From: an uncultured Flavobacteriia bacterium
Lineage (GTDB): Bacteria; Bacteroidota; Bacteroidia; Flavobacteriales_D; Crocinitomicaceae
Assembly: GCA_903928365.1 (NCBI GenBank)
Contig: CAIYQV010000091.1
Span: 1-20,662, forward strand
Direction: 5' to 3'
Length of the DNA stretch: 20,662 bases
Positions 6,385 to 14,562 of the stretch are shown in pieces. The translations under genes were made by a program, and so were the position numbers. Each line of letters opens with the position of its first letter. Within the stretch, counting starts at the first letter, position 1. The notes beneath the pieces are model-generated. The model was given only the letters and a program-made list of their open reading frames with translations, was not told the DNA's origin and ran no database searches.

Positions 6385-7666
6385 ATTGTTTTTTCAGCTG
6401 TTTTTGCCGGCGGCCGTTCTAGCTTTTTCTGCGAAAGTTAGCGCACAAACCTACACCTCGTATTTCGTCGGTGGCCAAACAGATGTGGTAACTCAGTCAA
6501 AGGGTGGAGTGTGTCTCATGGGCGGGGCAACAGAACACGATAATGCGATGCGTTGGTTTCTGCAACAAGCCAATGGTGGAGATATATTGGTGTTGAGAAC
6601 AACCGGATCAGATGGCTACAACGATTACCTTTTAAATCAATTAGGTGTTTCAGTGAATTCCGTTGAAACGATTGTCTGTCATTCGCCCGCTTCGTCACAA
6701 GAGGCCTACATTCAAAATAAGATATCACATGCTGAGGGTATCTGGTTTGCGGGAGGAGACCAATGGGATTACATCACATATTGGAGAAATACTCCCATTG
6801 ATAGTTTAATCAATTTGGCTATAAGGGATCGTAAAATAGTTATTGGTGGAACAAGTGCTGGAATGGCAATTCAAGGAGGGTTATATTTCTCTGCACAGAA
6901 TGGTACAGTAACGAGTCAAACAGCTCTATCAGATCCATATGATCAGGCAATTACGGTTTCATCAGAGAGGTTTATTGTCAATAAATATCTTGAAGATGTT
7001 ATTACTGATACTCATTACGACAATCCCGATAGAAGAGGTCGACATGTTGTCTTCATGGCGCGTGTTTATACAGATAGTGGATTGCCGGTAAGAGGGATTG
7101 CTTGTGAAGAATATACCTCAGTATGTATCGATACGAATGGCATGTGCAGAATTTATGGAGATTATCCCTCCTACGATGAAGATATTTATTTCATTCAACC
7201 AAATTGTGAATTAAATGACATGACACCTGAAACATGTTTGGTATCTACCCCTTTAACGTGGAATCGATCCGGCTCATCTCTAAAGGTTTACCACGCGAAA
7301 GGCACCCAGAATGGGACACAAACCTTCGATCTGAGCAACTGGACTGAGGGGGTTGACGGCGTGTGGGAGAATTGGTATATTATTGATGGACAGTTGTTTA
7401 TAACCCCAAGCACAAGTCCCGGCTGCTCTTTAGACATTGAAAAAAAAGAGGAGGGCTATATTCTTAAAGTGGCAAATCCGGCATCGGGAATAATTGAATT
7501 GAATCAAACTATTGAAAACCTTCAGCTTTTTGATATGAGTGGCAGATTAACTCTATCAAATAGTATCAAGGTGCTGGATACTACAAAGATTAAAAACGGA
7601 ACGTATATTCTACGTTATTCAGCAAAGAAGGATGTTCACATTATGCGAATACAAATTCACAATTAA
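6377..7666 (+). CDS. Secreted S51-family (cyanophycinase-like) hydrolase with T9SS sorting tail
   Basis: A 429-residue protein. Residues 1-23 are a signal peptide with cleavage predicted at VSA|Q24. About 42-275 is a peptidase S51 / cyanophycinase-like domain: GGVCLMGG (43-50), FAGGDQW (124-130), the nucleophile elbow GGTSAGMA with Ser160, DTHYDNPDRRGRHVVFMARV (211-230) with His213, and IACEEYTSV with Glu245, matching the Ser-His-Glu triad. About 350-429 is a type A T9SS C-terminal domain (NPASGIIEL, LFDMSGR, IKNGTYILRY), so the protein should cross the outer membrane. Family enzymes cut beta-aspartyl-arginine bonds of cyanophycin; since this one is exported, its substrate is probably an external peptide, which is inference. 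It overlaps the cyclase gene by 8 bases and shares a TTAA stop overlap with the convergent ATPase gene. Its 3' half is richer in A+T than its neighbours. Confidence 0.88.
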   Translation: MYRLFFQLFLPAAVLAFSAKVSAQTYTSYFVGGQTDVVTQSKGGVCLMGGATEHDNAMRWFLQQANGGDILVLRTTGSDGYNDYLLNQLGVSVNSVETIVCHSPASSQEAYIQNKISHAEGIWFAGGDQWDYITYWRNTPIDSLINLAIRDRKIVIGGTSAGMAIQGGLYFSAQNGTVTSQTALSDPYDQAITVSSERFIVNKYLEDVITDTHYDNPDRRGRHVVFMARVYTDSGLPVRGIACEEYTSVCIDTNGMCRIYGDYPSYDEDIYFIQPNCELNDMTPETCLVSTPLTWNRSGSSLKVYHAKGTQNGTQTFDLSNWTEGVDGVWENWYIIDGQLFITPSTSPGCSLDIEKKEEGYILKVANPASGIIELNQTIENLQLFDMSGRLTLSNSIKVLDTTKIKNGTYILRYSAKKDVHIMRIQIHN

Positions 7667-8331
7667 TTTGTAATAACCTTTCCGTTTTCCACACGGTAAA
7701 TTTTCCCTGGAAATTTCTCCACCATTCTCATGTCATGGGTCGCCATGATCACGGCGGTTTTCTCTTCACGTGCAACAGCCAAAAGCAAGCGCATAATTTC
7801 TTCTGAGGTTTCCGGATCCAGATTTCCTGTTGGTTCGTCCGCCAATATCAATGCTGGCTTGTTTAATAGTGCTCTCGCAATGGAAACGCGTTGCTGCTCT
7901 CCACCTGAAAGTTGATGAGGCATAGCATTGATCTTCGATTCTACCCCTACAAGTTGCAATACTTCTTTCGCGCGTTTATCCATGAGCTGCTTTTCTTTCC
8001 ATCCCGTGGCTCCTAGAACGAAGAGTAAATTGTCATAGACGGTACGATCCTGTAATAATTGAAAATCCTGAAAGACGATACCAATTTTCCTTCTTAGCAT
8101 GGGCACATCCTTTTTGCGCATCTTGTTTAGATCAAACCCGGCAACTTCTCCCGTTCCTTCTTTCAAAGGAAGTTCTGCATAGATCGTTTTAAGCAAACTT
8201 GATTTACCGCTTCCCGTTCGTCCTATCAAATAAATGAATTCAGTTTCATTCAATTGTAGATCGACGTCTTGTAGAATCGTAGAAGCCTGCTGATCGATGC
8301 GTGCTCCCGAAAGATGTATGACTTTGCTCAC
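7663..8331 (-). CDS. ftsE: FtsE-type cell-division ABC transporter ATP-binding protein
   Basis: A cytoplasmic ABC ATPase that pairs with FtsX to control septal peptidoglycan hydrolases. With the GTG start at 8331 it has 222 residues: Walker A GRTGSGKSS (37-45), Q-loop VFQDFQLL (86-93), signature LSGGEQQR (141-148), Walker B LILADEPTGNLD (161-172) and H-loop ATHD with His199. The segment FIYLIGRTGSGKSSLLK and the PMLRRKIGIVFQDFQLL region are close to Bacteroidota FtsE as I remember it; LolD/MacB-like ATPases are the main alternative. I chose GTG 8331 because homologues begin MS-x-VI just before the first strand; ATG codons at 8349 and 8361 would add a strange MTFTMLIFKV leader. ftsX is not in the window; in this phylum the two genes are often apart. 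It is divergent from the TPR gene. Confidence 0.82.
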   Translation of the reverse strand: MSKVIHLSGARIDQQASTILQDVDLQLNETEFIYLIGRTGSGKSSLLKTIYAELPLKEGTGEVAGFDLNKMRKKDVPMLRRKIGIVFQDFQLLQDRTVYDNLLFVLGATGWKEKQLMDKRAKEVLQLVGVESKINAMPHQLSGGEQQRVSIARALLNKPALILADEPTGNLDPETSEEIMRLLLAVAREEKTAVIMATHDMRMVEKFPGKIYRVENGKVITN

Positions 8332-8488
8332 AACTTTAAAAATTAGCATGGTAAAGGTCATAAAATGTTATACGCCAGGGAGCGACTTTCTGTAATTATC
8401 TTAACAGATTTCGGTTTAAAACTTTTGAATCCACATGGGAAGACGGGGATAACCCGATTTAACTTTACCTGTTTAAAAGTAGTTTGGT

Positions 8489-11400
8489 ATGAAGTGCGCA
8501 TTCGCGATCATCTTGATATTTCTGTCGCTGACATCCTTTGGTCAGACTTCCGAAAAATACAACAGTCCGTACGCGGAGTTTTACCGAGGCGAAGAGCTTT
8601 TTCAAAAACAACAATATGCCGCCGCGCGTATCGAGTTCAGAAACTTTATAAATCAGTATCATCAGGAAGAGGATCCATTGTATGTGAAGGCGCTTTATTA
8701 TGAAGGGGTGTCGGCACTCGAACTCTTTAACAATGATGCGGTTACACTTCTTACAAATTTCGACCGTAATTATCCTGAAAGCATTTACAAAAATCAGATC
8801 GCGTTTAAACTGGGGAGGTATTTCTATCAGAAAAAGGATTTTGTTCAGGCGCTGGCTTGGTTCAATAAACTTCGGTCACAGGATGTGGAACCAGAGGATC
8901 GGGACGAATACCTTTTCAAGCTTGGTTATGCCAATTTTCAGGAGAAAAGATTTCCTGAGGCAAGGAGCGCCTTTCATGATGTGAAGGATGGCACGTCACC
9001 ATACGCTGCGCCAGGACTATATTTTTTCAGTCATATCGCATACACAGATAAATCCTATCAAACGGCCTTAGATGGTTTCCGCAAACTCCAGTCTACAGAA
9101 GGTTTTTCAAGAAAAGTACCGTACTACATTGCTCAGATATTGTATTTGCAGGGTAAGTATCAGGAAGTAACTGAATTTGCGCCAACTATACTGGACACAG
9201 CCAATGTGTTCAACAAAAATGACATGTATCACTTGATCGGAGATGCGTTCTATCGTATTTCGAAATTTGATGAAGCAGTTCCTTATTTGCAGGAATATTA
9301 TGAAAAAGCAAATACAACCAGGGATGATGAATACGTTCTGGGTTATGCCTATTACCGAAGTGGGCAATATGAAAAAGCGATCAAGTTATTCGATAAGGTG
9401 TCCCGAGAGAAAGATAGTTTAGGTCAAACGGCTTATTACCACGCGGGAGAATCGTACTTGAAACTCAATAAATTGGTTCCTGCCCGCTCTGCTTTCGAAG
9501 CAGCGGCAAAGACGGAAGGTGATCCTGTACTTCAGGAAGATGCATTGTACAATTATGCCGTACTTTCTTACAAATTGGATATCAACCCGTATGATGAGGC
9601 CGTCATTGCTCTTGAAGAGTACCTACGAAAGTACCCGAATTCTTTACGTAAGAGCGATGTGAATCAATACCTTGTCAATGTCTACACTACCACCAATAAT
9701 TACGAAAAAGCGCTGGCGAGTCTGGATAAAATCCCACAGAAGGATTCCAAATTGAAATCGGCGTATCAACTGGTGGCGTTCAATCAAGGCGTGAAATTCT
9801 TTCAGGAAGCAAATTATACAAAGGCATTGAATTCCTTTGAGTTGTCTGAAAAGTATCCAATGGATCCCGAAATAACGGTTAAAAACAAATTCTGGTCGGC
9901 CGATGCGTATTTCAGATCGAATAAAACGGACCTGGCCATCAAACTGTTTAAGGAAGTTGTTGCCCTTCCTTTGGCCAAAGAACTAAAGCCGGACGCCTAT
10001 TACAATCTGGGCTATGCGTATCTTAAGAAACAAGAGGTCGACCTTTCGATAGAGGCGTTCCGCATGTATGTGCAGTCACCGATAAAAAATAAAAGTAAAC
10101 TGGCAGACGGATTCATGCGTGCAGCAGATGGGTATTACATGACCAAGCAAAATGAAAATGCCATTCGTCACTACCAATCGGCCCTTGATCTGCATGCCGG
10201 ATTTGAAGATCAGGCCTTGTATTACATGGCAAAAACATACGGTTTTTCTGATAAGATTCAGGAAAAGATCACCCATTTACTTGATATCATCAATAATTAC
10301 CCTACCTCTCGCTATGTTTTGCAGTCAGTATATGAAGTCGCACTGAGTTACAAAGCGATTTCGGAGCTGGACAAAGCAAAGAGGTATTTTGAGCAAGTAG
10401 TTACCGATTACCCGAATTCAGACCTTGTCGTGTCTTCTAAAATAGAGATCGCGGATATCTACTACAAGAAGTGGGAATATGCTAAAGCGGAAAGTGAATA
10501 TAAAACCATTTTATCTGCTCATGGCGAGGATCGCGATGTGTGTGAAAAGGTGGTGCGCGGACTGGTGGATGTGTATGCCGCCCTGAAACAACCTGAAAAA
10601 GCAACCGACCTTGCCTCACAGTATGCTTGTGCGAATATTAGCACGGAAGAGCAGGAAGGTTTATTCTATTCTCCTGCTATTGAAGCGTATCGCGATAGCT
10701 CCTTTTCAACTGCCATTCCATTATTTGAAAAGTATGTAGAGAAATTTCCATCAGGACGTTACCGCGTAGACGCATTGTATTACTTGGCAGAGTCTTATTT
10801 CGCTACCGCTCAGAAAGAGAAAGCGATGGAGTATTACAGCAAATTAATGGAACTTGCTAATAATTCATACACGGAGTTCGCAGCTTCCAGAGCGGCCCAA
10901 TACTATTACAATAAAGGGGATTTTGAAGCGGCAATTCCATTCTACGAACGATTGGAAACGACTAGCTCGAAACCTGCAGTGATCTTCAACGCGAAGCTTG
11001 GCCTAATGCGTTCCAATTTTAGTATTGAGAACTGGACCAATGCTGCTCAATATGCGAAACAGGTACTTCAAAGTTCACAAGTGACCAATACCACGCGACT
11101 GGAAGCGGAATACGCCAATGGGATGTCGAATTTTTACCTGAACAACTTTGATCTCGCGCGACCTTCACTGGAGTGGGTAATCAAAAATACAACGACCGCT
11201 TGGGCCGCTGAGGCGAAATATTCATTGGCTGAATCTGCATTTAAGATGCAAGAATTGGATAAGGCAGATGCGGAGATACGCGCATTGTTGAAAATGAAAC
11301 CTGCCTATAATTACTGGATCGCCAAAGGGCTCATTCTTCAAACACGCGTGTTGATCGGTAAGGACGATTTGTTCCAAGCTGAGCAGACATTGAAATCTGT

Positions 11401-11545
11401 AATTGAAAATTACCCGGATAAAGAGGATGGTGTTCTGGCAGAGGCCAACGAACTATGGGACGAGTTGATGCAGCTTAAAAACCCACCGAAAGCAGTGGAG
11501 AAGGAGCAAGAAACAGTTATTGAAGTTAAAGAAGGGGGCAATTGA
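8489..11545 (+). CDS. Large periplasmic tetratricopeptide-repeat protein
   Basis: A 1018-residue protein with a signal peptide (MKCAFAIILIFLSLTSFG|Q19) and then almost only TPR-like helical hairpins to about residue 995; I estimate some 20 repeats. Clear ones are FYRGEELFQKQQYAAARIEF, AYYHAGESYLKLNKLVPARS, YYNLGYAYLKKQEVDLSIEA, KIEIADIYYKKWEYAKAESE and DALYYLAESYFATAQKEKAM. The C-terminus (KEQETVIEVKEGGN) is acidic and disordered. Such scaffolds bind partner proteins; spacing resembles YbgF/BamD-like envelope TPRs. It probably stays in the periplasm or at the outer membrane, as no membrane segment or sorting tail is seen. The outer-membrane barrel gene starts 2 bases after its stop, so the two products very likely work together. 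I remember similar TPR-barrel gene pairs in other Flavobacteria, without a known function. Confidence 0.85.
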   Translation: MKCAFAIILIFLSLTSFGQTSEKYNSPYAEFYRGEELFQKQQYAAARIEFRNFINQYHQEEDPLYVKALYYEGVSALELFNNDAVTLLTNFDRNYPESIYKNQIAFKLGRYFYQKKDFVQALAWFNKLRSQDVEPEDRDEYLFKLGYANFQEKRFPEARSAFHDVKDGTSPYAAPGLYFFSHIAYTDKSYQTALDGFRKLQSTEGFSRKVPYYIAQILYLQGKYQEVTEFAPTILDTANVFNKNDMYHLIGDAFYRISKFDEAVPYLQEYYEKANTTRDDEYVLGYAYYRSGQYEKAIKLFDKVSREKDSLGQTAYYHAGESYLKLNKLVPARSAFEAAAKTEGDPVLQEDALYNYAVLSYKLDINPYDEAVIALEEYLRKYPNSLRKSDVNQYLVNVYTTTNNYEKALASLDKIPQKDSKLKSAYQLVAFNQGVKFFQEANYTKALNSFELSEKYPMDPEITVKNKFWSADAYFRSNKTDLAIKLFKEVVALPLAKELKPDAYYNLGYAYLKKQEVDLSIEAFRMYVQSPIKNKSKLADGFMRAADGYYMTKQNENAIRHYQSALDLHAGFEDQALYYMAKTYGFSDKIQEKITHLLDIINNYPTSRYVLQSVYEVALSYKAISELDKAKRYFEQVVTDYPNSDLVVSSKIEIADIYYKKWEYAKAESEYKTILSAHGEDRDVCEKVVRGLVDVYAALKQPEKATDLASQYACANISTEEQEGLFYSPAIEAYRDSSFSTAIPLFEKYVEKFPSGRYRVDALYYLAESYFATAQKEKAMEYYSKLMELANNSYTEFAASRAAQYYYNKGDFEAAIPFYERLETTSSKPAVIFNAKLGLMRSNFSIENWTNAAQYAKQVLQSSQVTNTTRLEAEYANGMSNFYLNNFDLARPSLEWVIKNTTTAWAAEAKYSLAESAFKMQELDKADAEIRALLKMKPAYNYWIAKGLILQTRVLIGKDDLFQAEQTLKSVIENYPDKEDGVLAEANELWDELMQLKNPPKAVEKEQETVIEVKEGGN
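11531..11538 (+). promoter_or_regulatory. Shine-Dalgarno-like site for the outer-membrane barrel gene
   Basis: GAAGGGGG lies 9 bases before the ATG at 11548, inside the last codons of the TPR gene (Glu-Gly-Gly). It is the most G-rich ribosome-site candidate in the window and supports ATG 11548 over a TTG at 11542. It could also be a coincidence of the Gly codons. Confidence 0.4.
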
Positions 11546-11547
11546 TC

Positions 11548-13311
11548 ATGAAAACACACATTAAAGCATTCCTTTGTACCATCCTGATGTCTGGCGTATC
11601 GCTGGCACAAGGACAAGACGTGGTTCAACTTCCGGGTGTCGGAAACAGAACAATCGAACCGGCTTACCGAATGACCGAAAGCCCTCGTATTATAGATACT
11701 ATCATTTCTTCTCCGGTGGTGGAATATCCGCTGATGGCCGTTCAGCGAGCAACCAAAGTGGAGGTAATGCCGATCGAGCCTGTGACGATCAAAACGGATG
11801 CACAACTGGATCAATTGTATCACACCTACGTGAAGTTGGGTCTGGGCACAGAATTGATGCCATTAGGGGAAGTCTACTTTGATTCTAAACGTTCGAGAAA
11901 GTTTGTATATGGAGCGCACGTGAAACATTTGAGTTCTTTTGGAAATTTTGTGGGGTACGCACCGGCTCAGTTTGATCGAACAAGGGTTGGTTTGTATGGA
12001 AATCTGAATGAAACGAAATACACCTTGAACTCAGAGCTTCATTATAACAATCAGGGATTGCATTATTATGGATGGAAACTCGAATCCCCATTGACAACAG
12101 ATTCCATCGACCCGCGCTCAACTGCTCAGCGTTTTCAGGATCTGGGGGGAGCATTTATGTTTAAATCACATAAAAAGGACAGTGCTTCCTACAATTACAG
12201 ATTAGGTGTTAGCTACAATAACTTCAGCTCTATGAAACCATTGAGCGATTCCCTTACTGATTGGAGAGCCCGTGAAAATAATTTTGCCTTTATGTCCGGG
12301 TTGAAATACCGAGGGAATAAGGAGATTTACAACATTGATCTGAATGTTAAATACAATGGGTATGCTTATGGCACTCCCGGTGACACCGCAGCATCGGCAT
12401 TGGACTCAGGAATCGTTCGAAATAATACAGTGATCAATCTGAAACCAACGATCTCCACTTATCTAAAAAACAACCGCTTCCGAGCTCAGATCGGCGCGGA
12501 TCTTACACTGGATGTTGCTGATCAAACGCGTTTTCGTGCTTATCCTCTAGCAGAATTAAGGTACTCCATGTTCAATGATATTTTCATTCCATATGTTGGT
12601 GTAAGAGGAGGACTGAAACAAGTGACCTATAAATCCTTAACTGCTGAAAATGAATTTATCTTGAATAATGTACAATTGCGTAATGAGAACCGTGTGATTG
12701 ACTTGTACGGAGGGATCAAAGGCACACTGAGTAAACGCATGAGCTTCAACCTTGGGGCAAGTTTCGCCCGAATTCAGGATAAGGCATTCTTTGTTACCGA
12801 TAACCAGTTCTCGGTGCGCAATAAGTTCGGCTTGGTGTACGACACATTGAATCTAGCAACGATTGAAGGCTCATTGTCTTATCAGTTCAGAGAAAAACTG
12901 AAAGTGGATGCGATAGGTAAATTCTATTCGTATGAAATGGAGAACTTAAAATATGCCTGGAACATGCCGATATGGGAATTAACCACCCGAGGAAGCTACA
13001 ACTTGTTTGATAAGTTCCTGGTAAATCTGGATGTACATTTAGAAGGTGGAAGAAAAGCGCAGTATTTCAGCGATAAGGACTTACAATTCGGTCAGACACC
13101 TAATCCGGTTGTAACCTTGCCTGTGACTTTTGCAGTTCCAAGAGATCTTGGTCTGATCGCAGATGTGAATCTGGGATTGGAGTACCGATACAACAAACGA
13201 CTTTCGGCATTCATTCAATTGAATAACCTTGCTTCTCAACGTTACATGCGCTGGTACAATTATCCTGTACAGATCTTCCAGTTTATGGGAGGTGTAACGG
13301 CACGATTCTAA
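11548..13311 (+). CDS. Outer-membrane beta-barrel protein, TonB-receptor-like without a plug
   Basis: A 587-residue protein with a signal peptide (MKTHIKAFLCTILMSGVSLA|Q), a stretch of about 70 extended, Pro- and Ile-rich residues (SPRIIDTIISSPVVEYPL, VEVMPIEPVTIKT), and then a barrel from about residue 88 (YHTYVKLGLG) to the end. The barrel has alternating strands rich in Tyr, Phe and Asn, such as YGAHVKHLSSFGNFVGYA and FNLGASFARIQDKAF, and ends in a terminal Phe (GGVTARF), the usual outer-membrane insertion signal. It resembles the barrel of TonB-dependent receptors, but the region before it is far too short for a normal plug and I see no TonB box. It is probably a channel, a structural protein or the partner of the TPR protein whose stop lies 2 bases upstream. 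The reading frame begins at TTG 11542, but ATG 11548 has the ribosome-site-like sequence. Confidence 0.82.
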   Translation: MKTHIKAFLCTILMSGVSLAQGQDVVQLPGVGNRTIEPAYRMTESPRIIDTIISSPVVEYPLMAVQRATKVEVMPIEPVTIKTDAQLDQLYHTYVKLGLGTELMPLGEVYFDSKRSRKFVYGAHVKHLSSFGNFVGYAPAQFDRTRVGLYGNLNETKYTLNSELHYNNQGLHYYGWKLESPLTTDSIDPRSTAQRFQDLGGAFMFKSHKKDSASYNYRLGVSYNNFSSMKPLSDSLTDWRARENNFAFMSGLKYRGNKEIYNIDLNVKYNGYAYGTPGDTAASALDSGIVRNNTVINLKPTISTYLKNNRFRAQIGADLTLDVADQTRFRAYPLAELRYSMFNDIFIPYVGVRGGLKQVTYKSLTAENEFILNNVQLRNENRVIDLYGGIKGTLSKRMSFNLGASFARIQDKAFFVTDNQFSVRNKFGLVYDTLNLATIEGSLSYQFREKLKVDAIGKFYSYEMENLKYAWNMPIWELTTRGSYNLFDKFLVNLDVHLEGGRKAQYFSDKDLQFGQTPNPVVTLPVTFAVPRDLGLIADVNLGLEYRYNKRLSAFIQLNNLASQRYMRWYNYPVQIFQFMGGVTARF

Positions 13312-13349
13312 GACTCGGTTGAGTTGATTTGAAAAAACCGGCAAGCGGA

Positions 13350-14036
13350 TTAATCTTCTGTGCCAGGACTTTCCTTTTCTTTCGGAAAATAGCGCCGCTG
13401 ACGAATAAAGATCATTACCACACCGATTGAAATGGAAGCATCGGCAAGATTCCAGATGGCTGGAAACACTTCTTTTCCACCGATAACCGGCATCCACTCC
13501 GGCCAGAAGGCCTGAAATTTAAACATATCGACCACATTTCCAAGTAAAAATCCGGTATGCCGCGTCTCAATCTCGCCGAAAATGCCACAGTCTGTTTTTA
13601 TTCCTGATCCTTCCAGGTGATTGAATCCCATGCAGGGATCATAAGGAAAAACGAAATCATAGCACATGGAATCGATGAGGTTGCCCGTTGCTCCAGCCAG
13701 GATCAATCCAATGACAATCAGTAATTCCAGTCGCACTTCTTTTTTTGCTTGCCGGATTAAATAGATGGTCATACCGGTTATGGCGATAATTCTGAAGATG
13801 CTAAGCGCCAATTTGTGCCACATCTTGTTTCCGAAGGTGGTTCCAAAGGCCATTCCTTGATTTTCAAGGTATTCTAAAGAAAACCAATCTCCAAAAATCG
13901 CCACGCTTTCTCCCAGCCTCGACGAGAAATGGGTTTTTACATAGACCTTGATCGCCTGGTCTAAAATCAAAATGAGGGCCACGACAGCCCCCACAATGAT
14001 CAGATTTTTTTTAACTGAATTATTTGCTTTGTGCAT
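13350..14036 (-). CDS. lspA: Lipoprotein signal peptidase (signal peptidase II)
   Basis: LspA is the inner-membrane aspartic protease that cuts prolipoproteins before the lipidated Cys. At 228 residues it is longer than the E. coli enzyme (164), mostly because of an insert between membrane helices 3 and 4 (about 127-163), as is usual in Bacteroidota. Seen are four hydrophobic helices, Asp26 in ILDQ, the block ENQGMAFG (58-65), GATGNLIDS (115-123), catalytic Asp170 in GNVVDMFKF and catalytic Asp199 in IWNLADASI. It should process the four lipoproteins of this window. Its start lies within the end of the DksA-like gene (17-base overlap), so translation is probably coupled. It converges on the barrel gene with a 38-base gap that holds only a very weak hairpin. 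Confidence 0.96.
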   Translation of the reverse strand: MHKANNSVKKNLIIVGAVVALILILDQAIKVYVKTHFSSRLGESVAIFGDWFSLEYLENQGMAFGTTFGNKMWHKLALSIFRIIAITGMTIYLIRQAKKEVRLELLIVIGLILAGATGNLIDSMCYDFVFPYDPCMGFNHLEGSGIKTDCGIFGEIETRHTGFLLGNVVDMFKFQAFWPEWMPVIGGKEVFPAIWNLADASISIGVVMIFIRQRRYFPKEKESPGTED

Positions 14037-14403
14037 TTTTTGCGTCGATGCTCATGGTAGCATGAGGTACAAGTTTAAGTCGCTCTTTCGGAATGAGTTT
14101 TCCTGTAACGCGGCAGATACCATAGGTTTTGTTCTCAATTCTTACTAATGCTGCCTGAAGGCTCTGAATAAATTTCTCCTGACGCGCTGCAAGCTGAGCC
14201 ACTTCCTCACGAGAAAGGGTTTCACTTCCGTCTTCCATCATGTTAAATGTGCGCCCGGTATCATCTGTACCGTGATCATCATTGTGGGATAAGGATCCTA
14301 CTAGAAGCGTGTAATCTTCCTGTGCCTCTTTCAATTTATGTTGGATCAACTCTTTGAATTCCAACAATTCAGCATCTGAGTATCTTGTTTTTTCCTGTGA
14401 CAT
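14020..14403 (-). CDS. DksA/TraR-family regulator lacking the zinc-finger cysteines
   Basis: A 127-residue DksA/TraR-like protein, expected to bind the secondary channel of RNA polymerase. Residues 10-35 and 64-92 would form the coiled coil; the globular end YGICRVTGKLIPKERLKLVP (94-113) matches the DksA zinc-finger region. Only Cys97 of the four zinc ligands remains: the other three positions are Thr100, Ser118 and Ala121, so no C4 zinc site can form. The DxxDxA tip motif of E. coli DksA is not visible either (the tip has HGTDDTGRTFN). Cysteine-poor forms are common in Bacteroidota as far as I recall, so this is a family variant and not a pseudogene. It overlaps lspA by 17 bases and has a good promoter upstream. 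Confidence 0.88.
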   Translation of the reverse strand: MSQEKTRYSDAELLEFKELIQHKLKEAQEDYTLLVGSLSHNDDHGTDDTGRTFNMMEDGSETLSREEVAQLAARQEKFIQSLQAALVRIENKTYGICRVTGKLIPKERLKLVPHATMSIDAKNAQSK

Positions 14404-14453
14404 GCGAATTACGTAATAAGGTTTGTTGTTGTTCGATCAAAATTTCAATCGCG

Positions 14454-14481
14454 CAAATATATACGATAAAATGACAAACAA
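14454..14481 (-). promoter_or_regulatory. Promoter of the dksA-like/lspA operon (TTG-17-TATATTTG)
   Basis: On the minus strand TATATTTG (14461 to 14454) matches TAnnTTTG exactly and a TTG (14481-14479) lies 17 bases upstream. The expected leader is about 45 bases before the ATG at 14403. This is one of the two best promoters in the window. Confidence 0.5.
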
Positions 14482-14554
14482 CTTTGAAAATAACTTTGAA
14501 GCAATAAAAATTTCAATGACTGATCTTCTGAAGCCCACTTGAGTCACTTTTCAG

Positions 14555-14562
14555 TATCTTCG
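14555..14562 (+). promoter_or_regulatory. Possible -7 box (TATCTTCG) very close to a start codon
   Basis: TATCTTCG lies 4 bases before the ATG at 14567. If used as a promoter it would give a leaderless or nearly leaderless mRNA. No convincing -33 element with normal spacing is seen. Confidence 0.22.

Noticed and set aside
6377..7666. Role in mobilising stored cyanophycin
   Set aside because: The protein carries a signal peptide and a T9SS tail, so it cannot reach cytoplasmic granules, and no cyanophycin synthetase is in the window.
8365..8703. Plus-strand open frame of 112 codons spanning the ftsE-TPR intergenic region
   Set aside because: It runs out of frame into the TPR gene, has no signal or domain, and the TPR start at 8489 has a convincing signal peptide.
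13312..13327. ACTC-GGTT-GAGT hairpin after the barrel gene on the plus strand
   Set aside because: Four-base stem and no T run behind it.
13332..13348. Hairpin CCG-CTTGC-CGG followed by six T on the minus strand after lspA
   Set aside because: The stem is only 3 base pairs, too weak to call a terminator, although its position right after the stop is suggestive.
13081..13497. Minus-strand open frame of 138 codons across the end of the barrel gene and of lspA
   Set aside because: Antisense to the barrel gene and out of frame with lspA, which has clear catalytic motifs; the product has no domain-like features.
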